In this document: in pieces, positions 9,858-19,046 of the stretch
How positions within the stretch are numbered: the stretch's first letter is position 1
Layout: each line of letters starts with the position of its first letter
Source of the DNA: Chitinophagaceae bacterium
Lineage (GTDB): Bacteria > Bacteroidota > Bacteroidia > Chitinophagales > Chitinophagaceae
NCBI GenBank assembly: GCA_016787065.1
Contig: JAEUVD010000049.1
Coordinates: 16,606-80,605, forward strand
Direction of reading: 5' to 3'
DNA length: 64,000 nt
The notes under the pieces: model-generated
Databases searched by the model: none
What the model saw: the letters and a program-made list of their open reading frames with translations, nothing else
What the model was told of the DNA's origin: nothing
Program-made: the position numbers and the translations under genes

Positions 9858-12537
9858 ATGAAAACAACTATGTTATTTTTTATTGTACTCTTTGGATCGT
9901 TTTTTTCTAAGTCACAAACATTACCCATTGTGTATGTTGATTCGAGTGCACAGGGGTTAAACAATGGTAGTAGTTGGGTTAATGCCTATAATCATCTTGA
10001 TTCTGCCTTGCGCTATTCAAATCAAACTAATGTGCCGTTCGAAATTCGTATTGCAAAAGGCACCTATATTCCTACTAAAAAATACTATATAGGTTCGAAC
10101 GAAGCCATTACTACCGACATAAAAGATAGAACCTTTCATATCCTAGAAGGTACACAGTTATTTGGTGGTTATCCCTCCGGTGGAGGCACTCGAGATATAG
10201 TTCAGAATCCTACTGTATTTAGCGGACAACTAAATACAAACGATAAATGCTACCATGTTTGTTTTCAAAATACCGGTGGTAATGCACCTGTTATCTTAGA
10301 TGGTATCACGATAAACAATGGTTCTTGCAACAGTGGAGGATTTACACTTTATCCTAACGGGGGTGGTTATTATATGGAAACGGAGGGCTCATTACTTTGT
10401 AATGAGGTTAGCTTTATAAATAACAACGCATGGATGGGTGGCGCTGTATATCATTATGCTGGTAATGCTACGTTTACGCGTTGCGATTTTGTAGATAATG
10501 ATGCAATGCATCTTGTGGGTGGCGTATTTTCAGATCATGGTATGTTAAATTTTAAAGCCTGTTTATTTAAGAATAATTCAAACCTATGTTTTAAAAACAG
10601 ATCTTGATGGCAACGATCAAGCTAGCAATTGTTTGTTTATTGGAAACCATGGCTACGACGGTGGTGCTTTATATATTGGCTTGTCGGATAATATAACATT
10701 AAGAAGTTGTACGTTTTATGGAAACCAATCGCAAAATAACAAGGGCGGGGCCATAAGTGCTTCTGATCTTGGCATACTTAATATCTATAATTGTATTTTT
10801 TGTAATAATACCAGTGATGGGAATAGTAATGATATTAGTTGGGGACCTCAATCCGCTATCAATGCACGCTATTGTTCATTCCAGAATACCGCGAGTACTT
10901 ACCCTACCGGTATGTTTGCTAGCACAGGGTATCCTACGTTATTTTTTAATCAAAATCCACTTTTTTTAGACACATCAAATGTATTAGGTCTTGATAACAT
11001 GTTCCGAACGGCTGATGATGGCTTGCATTTAACTGGCTCAAGCTCTTGTATCAATACCGGAAATAATAGTTATCAAGATAATACCTATCTCTATGATTTT
11101 GCCGGAAGTGCTCGAATTCAAGGAACTATAGATCGTGGCGCTTACGAACAAAATTGTAGTGTATTTACTGGAGCATCATCAACAGCTACAGCTTGTGGAA
11201 GTTATACCTGGAGTATTAATCAAACCACTTATACAACCAGCGGTACCTATATATCCCAGCAAGCATGTACTATCTATACTTTGAATCTTGTGATAAATCC
11301 TTCGCCCGTTATTTCTTTTTCAGGGCCAACCACCATTTGTTCTGGGAGTTCTACTTCTATAACTTTATCGGGTGGCACTTCTTATGTATGGATGCCGGGA
11401 TCAATAAGTTCAAATCCTATTACTCTCAATCCAACACTTACAACGAATTATACGGTGACGGCAACGAGCAGTGCAGGTTGTACGAAGTCGGCTCTCAAAC
11501 AAATTGTAGTTAATCAATTACCATCGGTACAAACAACAGCTACTGCAACCTCTGTTTGTTTGGGTTCAAGTACTACCATTACCGCTTCGGGTACCAATAC
11601 CTATACGTGGCAGCCGGGTGGTATTACTGGTAACAGTTTAATTGTAACGCCACTTGTAAACACAACGTATACGGTTACAGGCACTTCAACTACTACGGGT
11701 TGTAGTAAAACATCAACACGATTAATTACCATTAAATCATTACCAAACGTTACAACTACAGCATCACCAACCACAGTATGCTCAGGAAATGCGTCGACGC
11801 TTACTGCCTCCGGCGCCAATACTTATGTTTGGCAGCCGAGCGGTGCTACTACTTCCTCAATCGTTGTAAATCCAGTAAACACATCCATTTATACGGTTAC
11901 CGGAACTTCAACCACCAGTGGTTGCAGTAAATCGGCTACCCGAACGGTTACCGTTAATTGTGGTAATAATCTTAATCTGAAGACCGTCATTCAAGGATAT
12001 TATCAAGGAACACAAACAATGAGTAGTACGTTATTGAATCAAGGTCAACCTAATTCGATAACACAAACCGACAGTATTCAGGTTGAACTTAGACAGACAG
12101 TGGCACCTTATAATATCGCCTATTTAGTATCAGGAGTACTTCAAACCAATGGTAATTTTGATTGCTATTTGCCATCCACAGTGAATGGTAATAGTTACTA
12201 CGTGGTTGTAAAACACCGAAATGCCTTAGAAACTTGGTCGAGTAACCCAATTTCTTTTTCAACATCCACATCCTACGATTTTTCCAATACTTCTTCGAAA
12301 GCCTACGGTAATAATATGATAGAAGTGGAAGCTGGTGTTTGGGCCTTGTTTTCCGGAGATTTAAATCATGATGGAAGTATAGATGTATTTGATTTTATGT
12401 TGATGTATCCAGACATAACTCAAGGTAATTCTGGATATTATCCAGATGATTTAAATGGCGACGGTAGTGTTGATATTTTTGATTTTATGGTGATTGAACC
12501 AAATATCACCACCGGACAAACTGCAGCAACGCCTTAG
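9858..12537 (+). pseudogene. Secreted beta-helix protein with dockerin-like tail, frameshifted
   Basis: Two collinear frames make one protein. The first (9858-10607) has a signal peptide (MKTTMLFFIVLFGSFFSKS), a start typical of pectin-lyase-like beta-helix proteins (VYVDSSAQGLNNGSSWVNAY) and helix rungs, and stops after LFKNNSNLCFKNRS. The second (open from at least 10561; first listed start TTG 10633) continues the rungs (CLFIGNHGYDGGALYIG). It then has three or four Ig-like repeats (VCLGSSTTITASGTNTYTW) and a tail with two dockerin-like loops, DLNHDGSIDVFD (12358-12393) and DLNGDGSVDIFD (12448-12483). The frame changes by +1 in about 10580-10606, near TTTTAAAAAC: one extra base or two missing. 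It could be a true lesion, a sequencing error or phase switching. The second frame shows no decay. There is no canonical T9SS domain; the tail matches that of the M4 protease at 33752-39553. Confidence 0.75.
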
Positions 12538-12646
12538 TTGCACCTTCATTTCGATATGGTGTGCTTATTCGATTTGGAACGAGATGTATTTTTTCCGCTT
12601 CGTTCAAATCTTTTATTTTTCTACGGTCTTTTTACCATTCTCAAAG

Positions 12647-12654
12647 TAGATTTG
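12647..12654 (+). promoter_or_regulatory. -7 promoter element TAGATTTG
   Basis: This is a perfect Bacteroidota TAnnTTTG element that ends 7 bp before the ATG of the carboxylase gene. I see no clear TTTG at -33. If used, the 5' leader would be only one or two bases long. Confidence 0.5.
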
Positions 12655-12661
12655 CCCAGCT

Positions 12662-14203
12662 ATGAATAAACTGGATTTATTACACAGTAAAAAGGATCAA
12701 GCTGTGTTAGGAGGAGGTGCCAAGCGTCTTGCATCACAACATGCTAAGGGAAAACTTACCGCGCGGGAACGCTTACAGATTTTATTGGATGAAGATTCGT
12801 TCGAAGAAATAGGTATGCTTGTTTCGCATCGTTGTACGGATTTTGGAATGGAAAAAGAACAGTACCTCGGCGATGGCGTAGTTACTGGATATGGTACCAT
12901 TCATGGTCGTTTGGTTTATGTGTTCTCTCAAGATTTTACCGTCTTCGGAGGAAGTTTAAGTGAAACTCATGCCGAAAAAATATGTAAGATCATGGACCTC
13001 GCCATGGAGAATGGAGCCCCGGTTATCGGATTGAATGATAGTGGCGGTGCTCGTATTCAAGAAGGTGTAGTTTCCTTAGGTGGATATGCCGATATCTTTT
13101 ATCGCAATACAAGAGCCTCCGGTGTAATTCCCCAATTGTCGGCTATCATGGGTCCCTGTGCAGGAGGTGCTGTGTATTCGCCGGCCATCACCGATTTTAT
13201 TTTTATGGTTGAACAAACTTCATACATGTTCGTAACAGGTCCGAATGTAGTTAAAACCGTTACGCATGAAGAGGTTAGTAGCGAAAGTTTAGGAGGTGCC
13301 CATACCCATGCCACCAAAAGTGGTGTTACACATTTCGCATCAGCGAATGAAGTGGAATGCATCGAATCGTTAAAACAATTACTTACTTACATTCCTCAAA
13401 ATTGTGAAGAAACAGCTCCTGTATATCCGTACACGTCTAATGGGAATGAGCTTCGAATGAAACTCAATACCATGATTCCTGAAAATGCACAAATTCCGTA
13501 CGACATGAAGGAAGTGATTGAAGAAATTGTGGATGAAGGAAGCTTTTTTGAAGTACACAAAGATTACGCTGAAAATATTGTGGTTGGATTTGCCTTCTTA
13601 GGTGGTCGAAGTATCGGTATTGTGGCTAACCAACCTGCTGCCTTAGCGGGCGTTTTAGATAATAATTCAAGTAAAAAGGGAGCGCGTTTTGTACGTTTTT
13701 GCGATGCTTTCAATGTGCCTCTTTTGGTGTTAGTGGATGTTCCCGGTTTCCTTCCCGGTACAGATCAGGAATGGAATGGAATCATTTCCAATGGAGCGAA
13801 ATTACTATATGCTTTCAGCGAAGCAACCGTGCCAAAAGTTACCGTAATCACGCGTAAAGCCTATGGCGGTGCTTATGATGTAATGAACTCAAAACATATC
13901 GGTGCCGATCTCAATTATGCCTTCCCGAATGCCGAGATTGCTGTAATGGGAGCTAAAGGTGCTGTTGAAATAATCTTCAAAAAAGAAATTGAATCGGCCG
14001 ATAATCCGCAACAAAAACTCGATGAAAAAGTTAGTGAGTACACCGAAAAATTTGCAAACCCTTACAGTGCCGCAGCGCGTGGTTTTATCGACGAAGTAGT
14101 TGAACCTTCGCTGATTCGTAAAAAACTTCAAAAAGGATTTAAAATGTTAGAAAATAAGGTTTGTGCTCTTCCAAAAAAGAAACACGGTAATATTCCACTT
14201 TAA
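12662..14203 (+). CDS. Acyl-CoA carboxylase, carboxyltransferase beta subunit
   Basis: The protein has 513 aa, the normal length of propionyl/methylcrotonyl-type biotin-dependent carboxyltransferase beta subunits. These transfer CO2 from carboxybiotin to propionyl- or acetyl-CoA. The N-terminal crotonase-fold half has [19 protein letters not shown] and [12 protein letters not shown] (acyl-CoA oxyanion site). The C-terminal half has [13 protein letters not shown] and [16 protein letters not shown]. It starts AARERL-like ([20 protein letters not shown]), as in PCCB. The partner biotin carboxylase/BCCP is not in the window. It could provide methylmalonyl-CoA for propionate metabolism or malonyl-type extender units for the following lipid operon; the second is inference from position only. 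Confidence 0.9.
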   Translation: MNKLDLLHSKKDQAVLGGGAKRLASQHAKGKLTARERLQILLDEDSFEEIGMLVSHRCTDFGMEKEQYLGDGVVTGYGTIHGRLVYVFSQDFTVFGGSLSETHAEKICKIMDLAMENGAPVIGLNDSGGARIQEGVVSLGGYADIFYRNTRASGVIPQLSAIMGPCAGGAVYSPAITDFIFMVEQTSYMFVTGPNVVKTVTHEEVSSESLGGAHTHATKSGVTHFASANEVECIESLKQLLTYIPQNCEETAPVYPYTSNGNELRMKLNTMIPENAQIPYDMKEVIEEIVDEGSFFEVHKDYAENIVVGFAFLGGRSIGIVANQPAALAGVLDNNSSKKGARFVRFCDAFNVPLLVLVDVPGFLPGTDQEWNGIISNGAKLLYAFSEATVPKVTVITRKAYGGAYDVMNSKHIGADLNYAFPNAEIAVMGAKGAVEIIFKKEIESADNPQQKLDEKVSEYTEKFANPYSAAARGFIDEVVEPSLIRKKLQKGFKMLENKVCALPKKKHGNIPL

Positions 14204-14213
14204 CACTTCCTTC

Positions 14214-14221
14214 TATCTTTG
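14214..14221 (+). promoter_or_regulatory. -7 promoter element of the lipid operon
   Basis: TATCTTTG is a perfect TAnnTTTG element 18 bp before the ATG at 14240 and just after the carboxylase stop. It is the best candidate promoter for the eight genes 14240-20207, because later genes overlap or are separated by a few bases. A convincing -33 TTTG is not seen. Confidence 0.5.
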
Positions 14222-14239
14222 CAACCTAAACTATAAACC

Positions 14240-14527
14240 ATGAGTGTAAACATCAAACATCTTGCAACCTTTTTACTCGGTGCTGCTGCCGGAGCCGCTA
14301 TCATGAAATATAAAAGCATGACTCCGGAGGAACAAGAAGAAATGATGCGTAAGTTGAAAAAGCAAGCCGGCGATTTTAAAGACGAAGCGGAACAAACCGC
14401 TGAGAAAATTAAAGATTATATGTCGGAGTTAAAAGATAAAGGCATGGAAACCTTAAAGGAATATATCGGCGAGACAGAAAAAAATTCCCATGATATTTTT
14501 TCACAAGAAAAGAAAACGACACCCTAA
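14240..14527 (+). CDS. YtxH-like small membrane-anchored protein
   Basis: The protein has 95 aa. A Gly/Ala-rich hydrophobic helix at residues 7-22 (LATFLLGAAAGAAIM) is followed by a highly charged, probably coiled-coil region (EEQEEMMRKLKKQAGDF). This is the layout of the YtxH family, small stress-associated envelope proteins of unknown mechanism. The gap to the next gene is 5 bp, so it appears to lead the ketosynthase operon, but a link to lipid synthesis is not shown by the sequence. Confidence 0.65.
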   Translation: MSVNIKHLATFLLGAAAGAAIMKYKSMTPEEQEEMMRKLKKQAGDFKDEAEQTAEKIKDYMSELKDKGMETLKEYIGETEKNSHDIFSQEKKTTP

Positions 14528-14532
14528 CGATC

Positions 14533-15741
14533 TTGAACTCAGTAACGCATCAACCTGTTTGGATTGTGAGCATGGGAGCTATTTCTTCCATAGGAATGAA
14601 TGTTTCGGATCATGTAGAATCTCTTTTGAAGGAACGTCATGGTGTATCCCATGCTGAAATTCTTCAAACACATCATCAAGATAAATTACCGGTATGTGAA
14701 ATTAAGAAAACAAATGACGAGCTAGCAACCTTAGCCGGTATGCCCTTGGGTTTGTCGCGCACCATTTATTTATCGGCACTAGCAGCTCAGGAGGCTTTGT
14801 TAGGCTTACCGTTTAACGATTTTTCCGCTTATCGTACCGGCTTCATTTCCGGAAATACGGTAGGGGGTATGGATCTAACAGAGAAGTTTTTTGTTGATTA
14901 TTTACAGAATGCGAATCGGGGGCATTTAAGCGATGTTGTTCATCATGAATGTGGTGCTGTTACCGAAGTGGTTGCTAAACATATTAACCTCCAACAATTC
15001 GTTACAACATTTTCAACCGCTTGTTCTTCTTCTGCGAATAGCTTGATGCATGCAGCCAGAATGATTAAAGCGAATCAACTCGATATCGTATTGGCCGGAG
15101 GTTGTGATGCATTATGTAAGTTTACGCTCAACGGGTTTAATACCCTCATGATTTTAGATAATGAACCATCCAAACCGTTTGATAAACATCGTCGTGGATT
15201 GAATTTGGGTGAAGGCGCGGCCTATCTCGTTTTAGTGAGTGATTCCGTTTTACAGAAAAACAATTTGAAACCCATTGCCGAACTCATAGGCTATGCTAAC
15301 GCTAACGATGCCTTTCATCAAACAGCATCTTCTGCCGAAGGACATGGTAATTATTTAGCTATGGAAGGGGCATTAAAACAAGCGGCATTAAAACCCTCCG
15401 ATATTCAGTATATCAACGCACATGGAACCGGTACCTCTAATAATGATTCAAGTGAGAGTATTGCTATTGAACGATTGTTTAAGGAGAATGTTCCGATGTT
15501 TTCTTCCACAAAGGGTAATACAGGACATACATTAGGTGCATGTGGTGCCTTGGAAGCTGTGTTCTCTTGTGTAGCATTACAACATCAAGTGGTTTTTCCA
15601 AGTTTGCGTTTCAAGGATGGCATGGATGAATGTGCTATTCGACCTGAAACATCGTTAAAATCCGTTCAACTAAATCATGTTATGAGTAACTCGTTCGGCT
15701 TTGGAGGTAATTGTTCATCTTTAATTTTTAGGAAGGCATAA
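14533..15741 (+). CDS. Beta-ketoacyl-ACP synthase (FabF/ApeO type)
   Basis: The enzyme has 402 aa and condenses acyl chains with malonyl-ACP. The full Cys-His-His triad is present: C164 in FSTACSSSANSL, H297 in NAHGTGTSNND and H332 in GNTGHTLGACGALEA. The N-terminal VSMGAISSIG and C-terminal NSFGFGGNCSSLIF are typical. The start is probably TTG at 14533, because homologous N-termini begin just before this motif and there is no upstream ATG; an in-frame ATG at 14572 would cut the first strand. It is followed with no gap by a second, Cys-less ketosynthase-like gene. Such pairs are typical of aryl-polyene/flexirubin clusters and polyunsaturated chain assembly rather than housekeeping fatty acid synthesis. 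Confidence 0.9.
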   Translation: MNSVTHQPVWIVSMGAISSIGMNVSDHVESLLKERHGVSHAEILQTHHQDKLPVCEIKKTNDELATLAGMPLGLSRTIYLSALAAQEALLGLPFNDFSAYRTGFISGNTVGGMDLTEKFFVDYLQNANRGHLSDVVHHECGAVTEVVAKHINLQQFVTTFSTACSSSANSLMHAARMIKANQLDIVLAGGCDALCKFTLNGFNTLMILDNEPSKPFDKHRRGLNLGEGAAYLVLVSDSVLQKNNLKPIAELIGYANANDAFHQTASSAEGHGNYLAMEGALKQAALKPSDIQYINAHGTGTSNNDSSESIAIERLFKENVPMFSSTKGNTGHTLGACGALEAVFSCVALQHQVVFPSLRFKDGMDECAIRPETSLKSVQLNHVMSNSFGFGGNCSSLIFRKA

Positions 15742-16755
15742 ATGGCTGTTTTCATTCAAGGTATAGGCAATGTAAGTGCCCAGTTAACTCCGAGTTCAAA
15801 CACGTGGCATTGGCATACTATTACCCAAAACCCAGCACCATGTGTTGAACCAAATTATTCAGATTTAATTGCACCCATGCAATTGCGCCGTATGAGTAAA
15901 GCAGTGCGCATGGGCATTGCAGCTTCCATAATGGCTCTAAAGGATGCCGGACTCGAAAAACCGGATACGATTATTACCGGTACTGCTTACGGATGTTTGG
16001 CTGATACCGAACATTTTCTTACCAAATTGGTAGATCAAGAAGAACAAATGCTAACCCCAACGGCATTTATCCAATCGACGCATAATACAGTATCCGGACA
16101 AATTGCATTGCATTTAAAATGTCATGGTAGAAATTTTACATACACACAACGAGGGCATTCCTTTGAACATGCACTACAAGATGCCATGTTGAGTTTGAAC
16201 GAAGATGCACAGCAGCAACTATTGGTTGGAGCTATCGATGAAATTAGTAAACATTCGTTTCCCATTATCGGGCGTTTCGGAACTTATAAACACGAAGAAG
16301 AATCTTTCTTTCAAGATTCAAAAGGAACGATGGTTGGTGAAGGAGCGCACATGTTTGTGTTAAACTCGGAAAAAAAGGAGAGTAGCTTTGCAGAAATTGT
16401 GGATGTTTATACTTGTTTTACCGATCAGGTTGAGATGTCAATGAAGCTTTTTCTGGAAAGGAATAATTGTAAACCTGAAACCTGTTTGTTAGGTTTGAAT
16501 GGCAACAACCGGTATGATGCATGGTTCGTTGAACAGCTCAAGAACCTTTCTTGTACGAATGTGTATACCTATAAAAATTATTGTGGTGAGCAACCCATAG
16601 CCGCTTCTTTCGCTATGATGATGGCCGCTTCCATGTTGCGATATGGAACCGATCTGCCGGTTTATCAGGGAAGTGCGTTGCATCCAAAAACCATCTTAAT
16701 TTGGAATCACTATAAAAATCAGTATCACTCCTTTATTTTACTTCGTCGTTCATGA
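15742..16755 (+). CDS. Ketosynthase-like protein lacking the active-site Cys
   Basis: The protein has 337 aa, shorter than an active ketosynthase. It keeps the thiolase-fold landmarks (MSKAVRMGIAASIMALKDAG; IITGTAYGCLADTE; GTMVGEGAHMFVL). The region equivalent to TACSSS reads TQRGHS, with G138 where Cys should be, so it cannot form an acyl-enzyme. The N-terminal part resembles the 'beta-ketoacyl synthase-like, N-terminal' family. It starts directly after the stop of the active enzyme (TAA-ATG) and ends in a 4-bp overlap with the deacetylase. By analogy to chain-length factors it may form a heterodimer with the preceding ketosynthase; that is inference. Confidence 0.75.
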   Translation: MAVFIQGIGNVSAQLTPSSNTWHWHTITQNPAPCVEPNYSDLIAPMQLRRMSKAVRMGIAASIMALKDAGLEKPDTIITGTAYGCLADTEHFLTKLVDQEEQMLTPTAFIQSTHNTVSGQIALHLKCHGRNFTYTQRGHSFEHALQDAMLSLNEDAQQQLLVGAIDEISKHSFPIIGRFGTYKHEEESFFQDSKGTMVGEGAHMFVLNSEKKESSFAEIVDVYTCFTDQVEMSMKLFLERNNCKPETCLLGLNGNNRYDAWFVEQLKNLSCTNVYTYKNYCGEQPIAASFAMMMAASMLRYGTDLPVYQGSALHPKTILIWNHYKNQYHSFILLRRS

Positions 16756-17510
16756 CTCCCTTTTTAAAATTAATGTTGTACGGAGGAATTACCGCCTTGC
16801 TATGGTGTATACTCTGTTGGTTTAATTTGTTGCCATGGTTTTTTGTATGGTTATTGCTATTCTTTATTCTTCTGCGTTTGGTTTTAGGTGCTATTTATAT
16901 CCAACAAAATTTCTACCTTCCTTCCATTAATTCATTGGCCGATGTTGGTACAGACGCATCAGAAAAGAAAATCTGTCTAACTTTTGATGATGGTATTCAT
17001 GAAACAAGAACACCCCGTGTGTTAGATATTTTGCGAGATAAAGAAGTACAAGCTATGTTCTTTCTTATTGGTAAAAATTGTGAAACCCAGAAAGATATTT
17101 TGTTACGTTTACAGCAGGAGGGACATCGCCTGGGGAATCATTCCTATGCACATGATTTTTGGTTTGATATGAAAAGCCGTCAAGCAATGTATGACGATAT
17201 TCAGCATACACAACAACTCATGCAAGACACGATTCAGTTAGCACCCAAGTTTTTTCGTCCGCCTTACGGTGTAACGAACCCGAATCTGGCAAAAGCTGTA
17301 AAGAGAACCGGTTTAACCAGTGTTGGCTGGAATTTACGCAGCTTAGATACGGTTGCAAAAAGCAGCTCACAGTTGTTAGAAAAACTAAAAAAAGATACAA
17401 AGCCGAATGCAATAGTTCTTTTGCATGATCGCTGTGAATATACGGTGGAGGTATTAACAGAATATATAGACTATTGTTTAGCGCAGGGCTATACTTTTGT
17501 TCTTCTATGA
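16752..17510 (+). CDS. Membrane-anchored polysaccharide deacetylase-like protein
   Basis: The protein has 252 aa. Two hydrophobic segments cover residues 5-50. A NodB-homology domain follows: motif 1 TFDDG (77-81), motif 2 HSYAH (metal-binding His pair), motif 3 RPPYG and motif 5 LLHD. All metal and catalytic residues are present, so it is probably an active carbohydrate esterase family 4-type deacetylase on the outer face of the inner membrane. It overlaps both neighbours by 4 bp (ATGA), so translation is coupled. In this context it may act on a glycolipid intermediate instead of chitin or peptidoglycan; the substrate is unknown. Confidence 0.85.
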   Translation: MTPFLKLMLYGGITALLWCILCWFNLLPWFFVWLLLFFILLRLVLGAIYIQQNFYLPSINSLADVGTDASEKKICLTFDDGIHETRTPRVLDILRDKEVQAMFFLIGKNCETQKDILLRLQQEGHRLGNHSYAHDFWFDMKSRQAMYDDIQHTQQLMQDTIQLAPKFFRPPYGVTNPNLAKAVKRTGLTSVGWNLRSLDTVAKSSSQLLEKLKKDTKPNAIVLLHDRCEYTVEVLTEYIDYCLAQGYTFVLL

Positions 17511-18136
17511 GAGCCCTGATAAATTTTTTTCTGTGCTTAGTTTTAAGCACATCCTTAATGGCCCAAACTTATGCACCGGTTAAAGATTTACCTTCCTTTA
17601 AAACCAATTTTGCAAAGGCTTCATCGGCTATACAAAGTATAGAAAGTGATTTCGTTCAGGTAAAACATTTAAGTCTTCTTAAAGATAAACTCGCTAGCAA
17701 AGGCAAATTCTTTTATAAGAAAGAAAATAAAGTTCGAATTGAATATACCAGTCCTTATAAGTATTGTATGGTCATTAATGATAAACAAATGACCGTTAAA
17801 GACGAACAAAAAACGAGTAGTTATAATACCCGTTCCAATAAAATGATGCAATCGATTAATGGTATTATGCTCGATTGTATGCGAGGAACGGTTTATGCTA
17901 ATAAAGATTTTGTGACCACCGTTTTTGAAAATACAAAAGACTATCAGTTAATCTTAACGCCGAATACCGGCATGATGAAAAAAATGTTTAGTAAAATTGA
18001 AGTTTACTTAGATAAGAAAACATTTCAAGTAGTACGACTCAACATGATTGAAACCGGAGGTGATAATAGTTTGATGACCTTTACAAATACCACCCTCAAC
18101 AAAACAATAGCTGATGCGTTATTTGCAATTAAGTAG
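17507..18136 (+). CDS. LolA-like outer-membrane lipoprotein carrier protein
   Basis: I place the start at ATG 17507, in a 4-bp ATGA overlap with the deacetylase, giving 209 aa. This exposes a clean signal peptide (MRALINFFLCLVLSTSLMAQ). The mature part fits the LolA/LolB-like half-barrel: SDFVQVKHLSLLKDKLASKG, then FYKKENKVRIEY and YTSPYKYCMVINDKQM. LolA-type proteins ferry hydrophobic lipids across the periplasm. Operon-encoded LolA paralogues are a usual part of aryl-polyene/flexirubin clusters, where they are thought to move the lipid product to the outer membrane. Confidence 0.8.
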   Translation: MRALINFFLCLVLSTSLMAQTYAPVKDLPSFKTNFAKASSAIQSIESDFVQVKHLSLLKDKLASKGKFFYKKENKVRIEYTSPYKYCMVINDKQMTVKDEQKTSSYNTRSNKMMQSINGIMLDCMRGTVYANKDFVTTVFENTKDYQLILTPNTGMMKKMFSKIEVYLDKKTFQVVRLNMIETGGDNSLMTFTNTTLNKTIADALFAIK

Positions 18137-18695
18137 TTTAGTATTACTGCTATTTTATTGTAGCTCATTCAAAGTAAAACCTTCTTTACCAGAGATGGGC
18201 TTTCAAGATGAAAAGTACCGCGCGGTGGTGGACGTTAGTTCAAAACATTTAAGTGGGATTCTTGTTGTAAAACGCATAGACATACATGAATATCGAGTGG
18301 TTTTCATGAATGAAATGGGTGTTACTTTTTTTGATTATTCTTTTTTAGAGAATTCCTATAAGGTTAATCAAATCATGAGTAAACTGAATAAGAAAGCTGT
18401 AAAACAAACACTCGCTAAAGATTTTGGTATGTTGCTAGGCGAGAGTATTTTTAGGAAAGAAACCACGCAACGACAAGACAGTGTGATCACCGTTGATCTT
18501 CAGAAAAAGGGCAGTGTGGAGTATATTCTTCAACATAAAAAAGTTAAACGAATTGAGAACCTTGGAAAGAAGAAATCAGTGGTAACTATTCTTCCTTTTT
18601 ACCAAGAAGCAAGCTTATCTCCCGATTCTGTGAGTATACAACACCATACGTTTAACTTCACCATTCAACTTAAGAAATTTCAAGATGCTGAATAG
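18114..18695 (+). CDS. Hypothetical exported protein in lipid operon
   Basis: The protein has 193 aa. The N-terminus MRYLQLSSLVLLLFYCSSF looks like a signal peptide, with C16 in a poor lipobox (LFYC), so it may be a lipoprotein. The rest is mixed beta/alpha with no motif I recognise. It overlaps the LolA-like gene by 23 bp and the dehydratase gene by 11 bp, which makes cotranslation and a shared pathway likely. A partner of the LolA-like carrier (LolB-like receptor) would be a reasonable guess but is not supported by sequence alone. Confidence 0.7.
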   Translation: MRYLQLSSLVLLLFYCSSFKVKPSLPEMGFQDEKYRAVVDVSSKHLSGILVVKRIDIHEYRVVFMNEMGVTFFDYSFLENSYKVNQIMSKLNKKAVKQTLAKDFGMLLGESIFRKETTQRQDSVITVDLQKKGSVEYILQHKKVKRIENLGKKKSVVTILPFYQEASLSPDSVSIQHHTFNFTIQLKKFQDAE

Positions 18696-19041
18696 TTTAT
18701 ATTTTATTGAAGCTTTAAATAAAACCGATGAAATCATTACTGTTGAAATCAGCATAAATCCAGAGCATGAAATCCTGAAAGCTCATTTTCCTGATCAAGC
18801 GGTTGTACCCGGCGTATGCATGTTAGAAATGATAAAAGATGTGCTTTCAGAAGCTCGTTTAAAAAGAATGAGTTTAGTGCAATCGTCTTATGTAAAGTTC
18901 CTTCATTTACTAACCCCGCAACAAACTACACATGTTTCTGTGGTATTGAACGTGAAGCAACAACAAAACTTTATTTCTTGTGATGCTTCTATTCAATGGG
19001 GAGATACTATTTTTATGAAATCTAAAGCGGATTATCAATAG
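18685..19041 (+). CDS. FabZ/ApeI-like 3-hydroxyacyl-ACP dehydratase
   Basis: The protein has 118 aa and a single hot-dog fold. The dehydratase signature is HFPDQAVVPGVCMLEMI, with H34 and E48 at the 14-residue spacing of the FabZ catalytic pair. It would remove water from 3-hydroxyacyl-ACP to make trans-2-enoyl-ACP. With no enoyl reductase in the operon, repeated condensation, reduction and dehydration would give a conjugated polyene, as in aryl polyenes; that is pathway inference. It overlaps its upstream neighbour by 11 bp. Confidence 0.85.
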   Translation: MLNSLYFIEALNKTDEIITVEISINPEHEILKAHFPDQAVVPGVCMLEMIKDVLSEARLKRMSLVQSSYVKFLHLLTPQQTTHVSVVLNVKQQQNFISCDASIQWGDTIFMKSKADYQ

Positions 19042-19046
19042 AAATC

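Noticed and set aside
10575..10610. Programmed -1 ribosomal frameshift at TTTTAAAAAC
   Set aside because: The change needed is +1 (or -2), not -1, and the heptamer is out of phase for tandem slippage. A plain indel explains it better.
17474..17506. Upstream start for the LolA-like gene
   Set aside because: It adds residues in front of a clear signal peptide; ATG 17507 makes the ATGA overlap seen between other genes of this operon.
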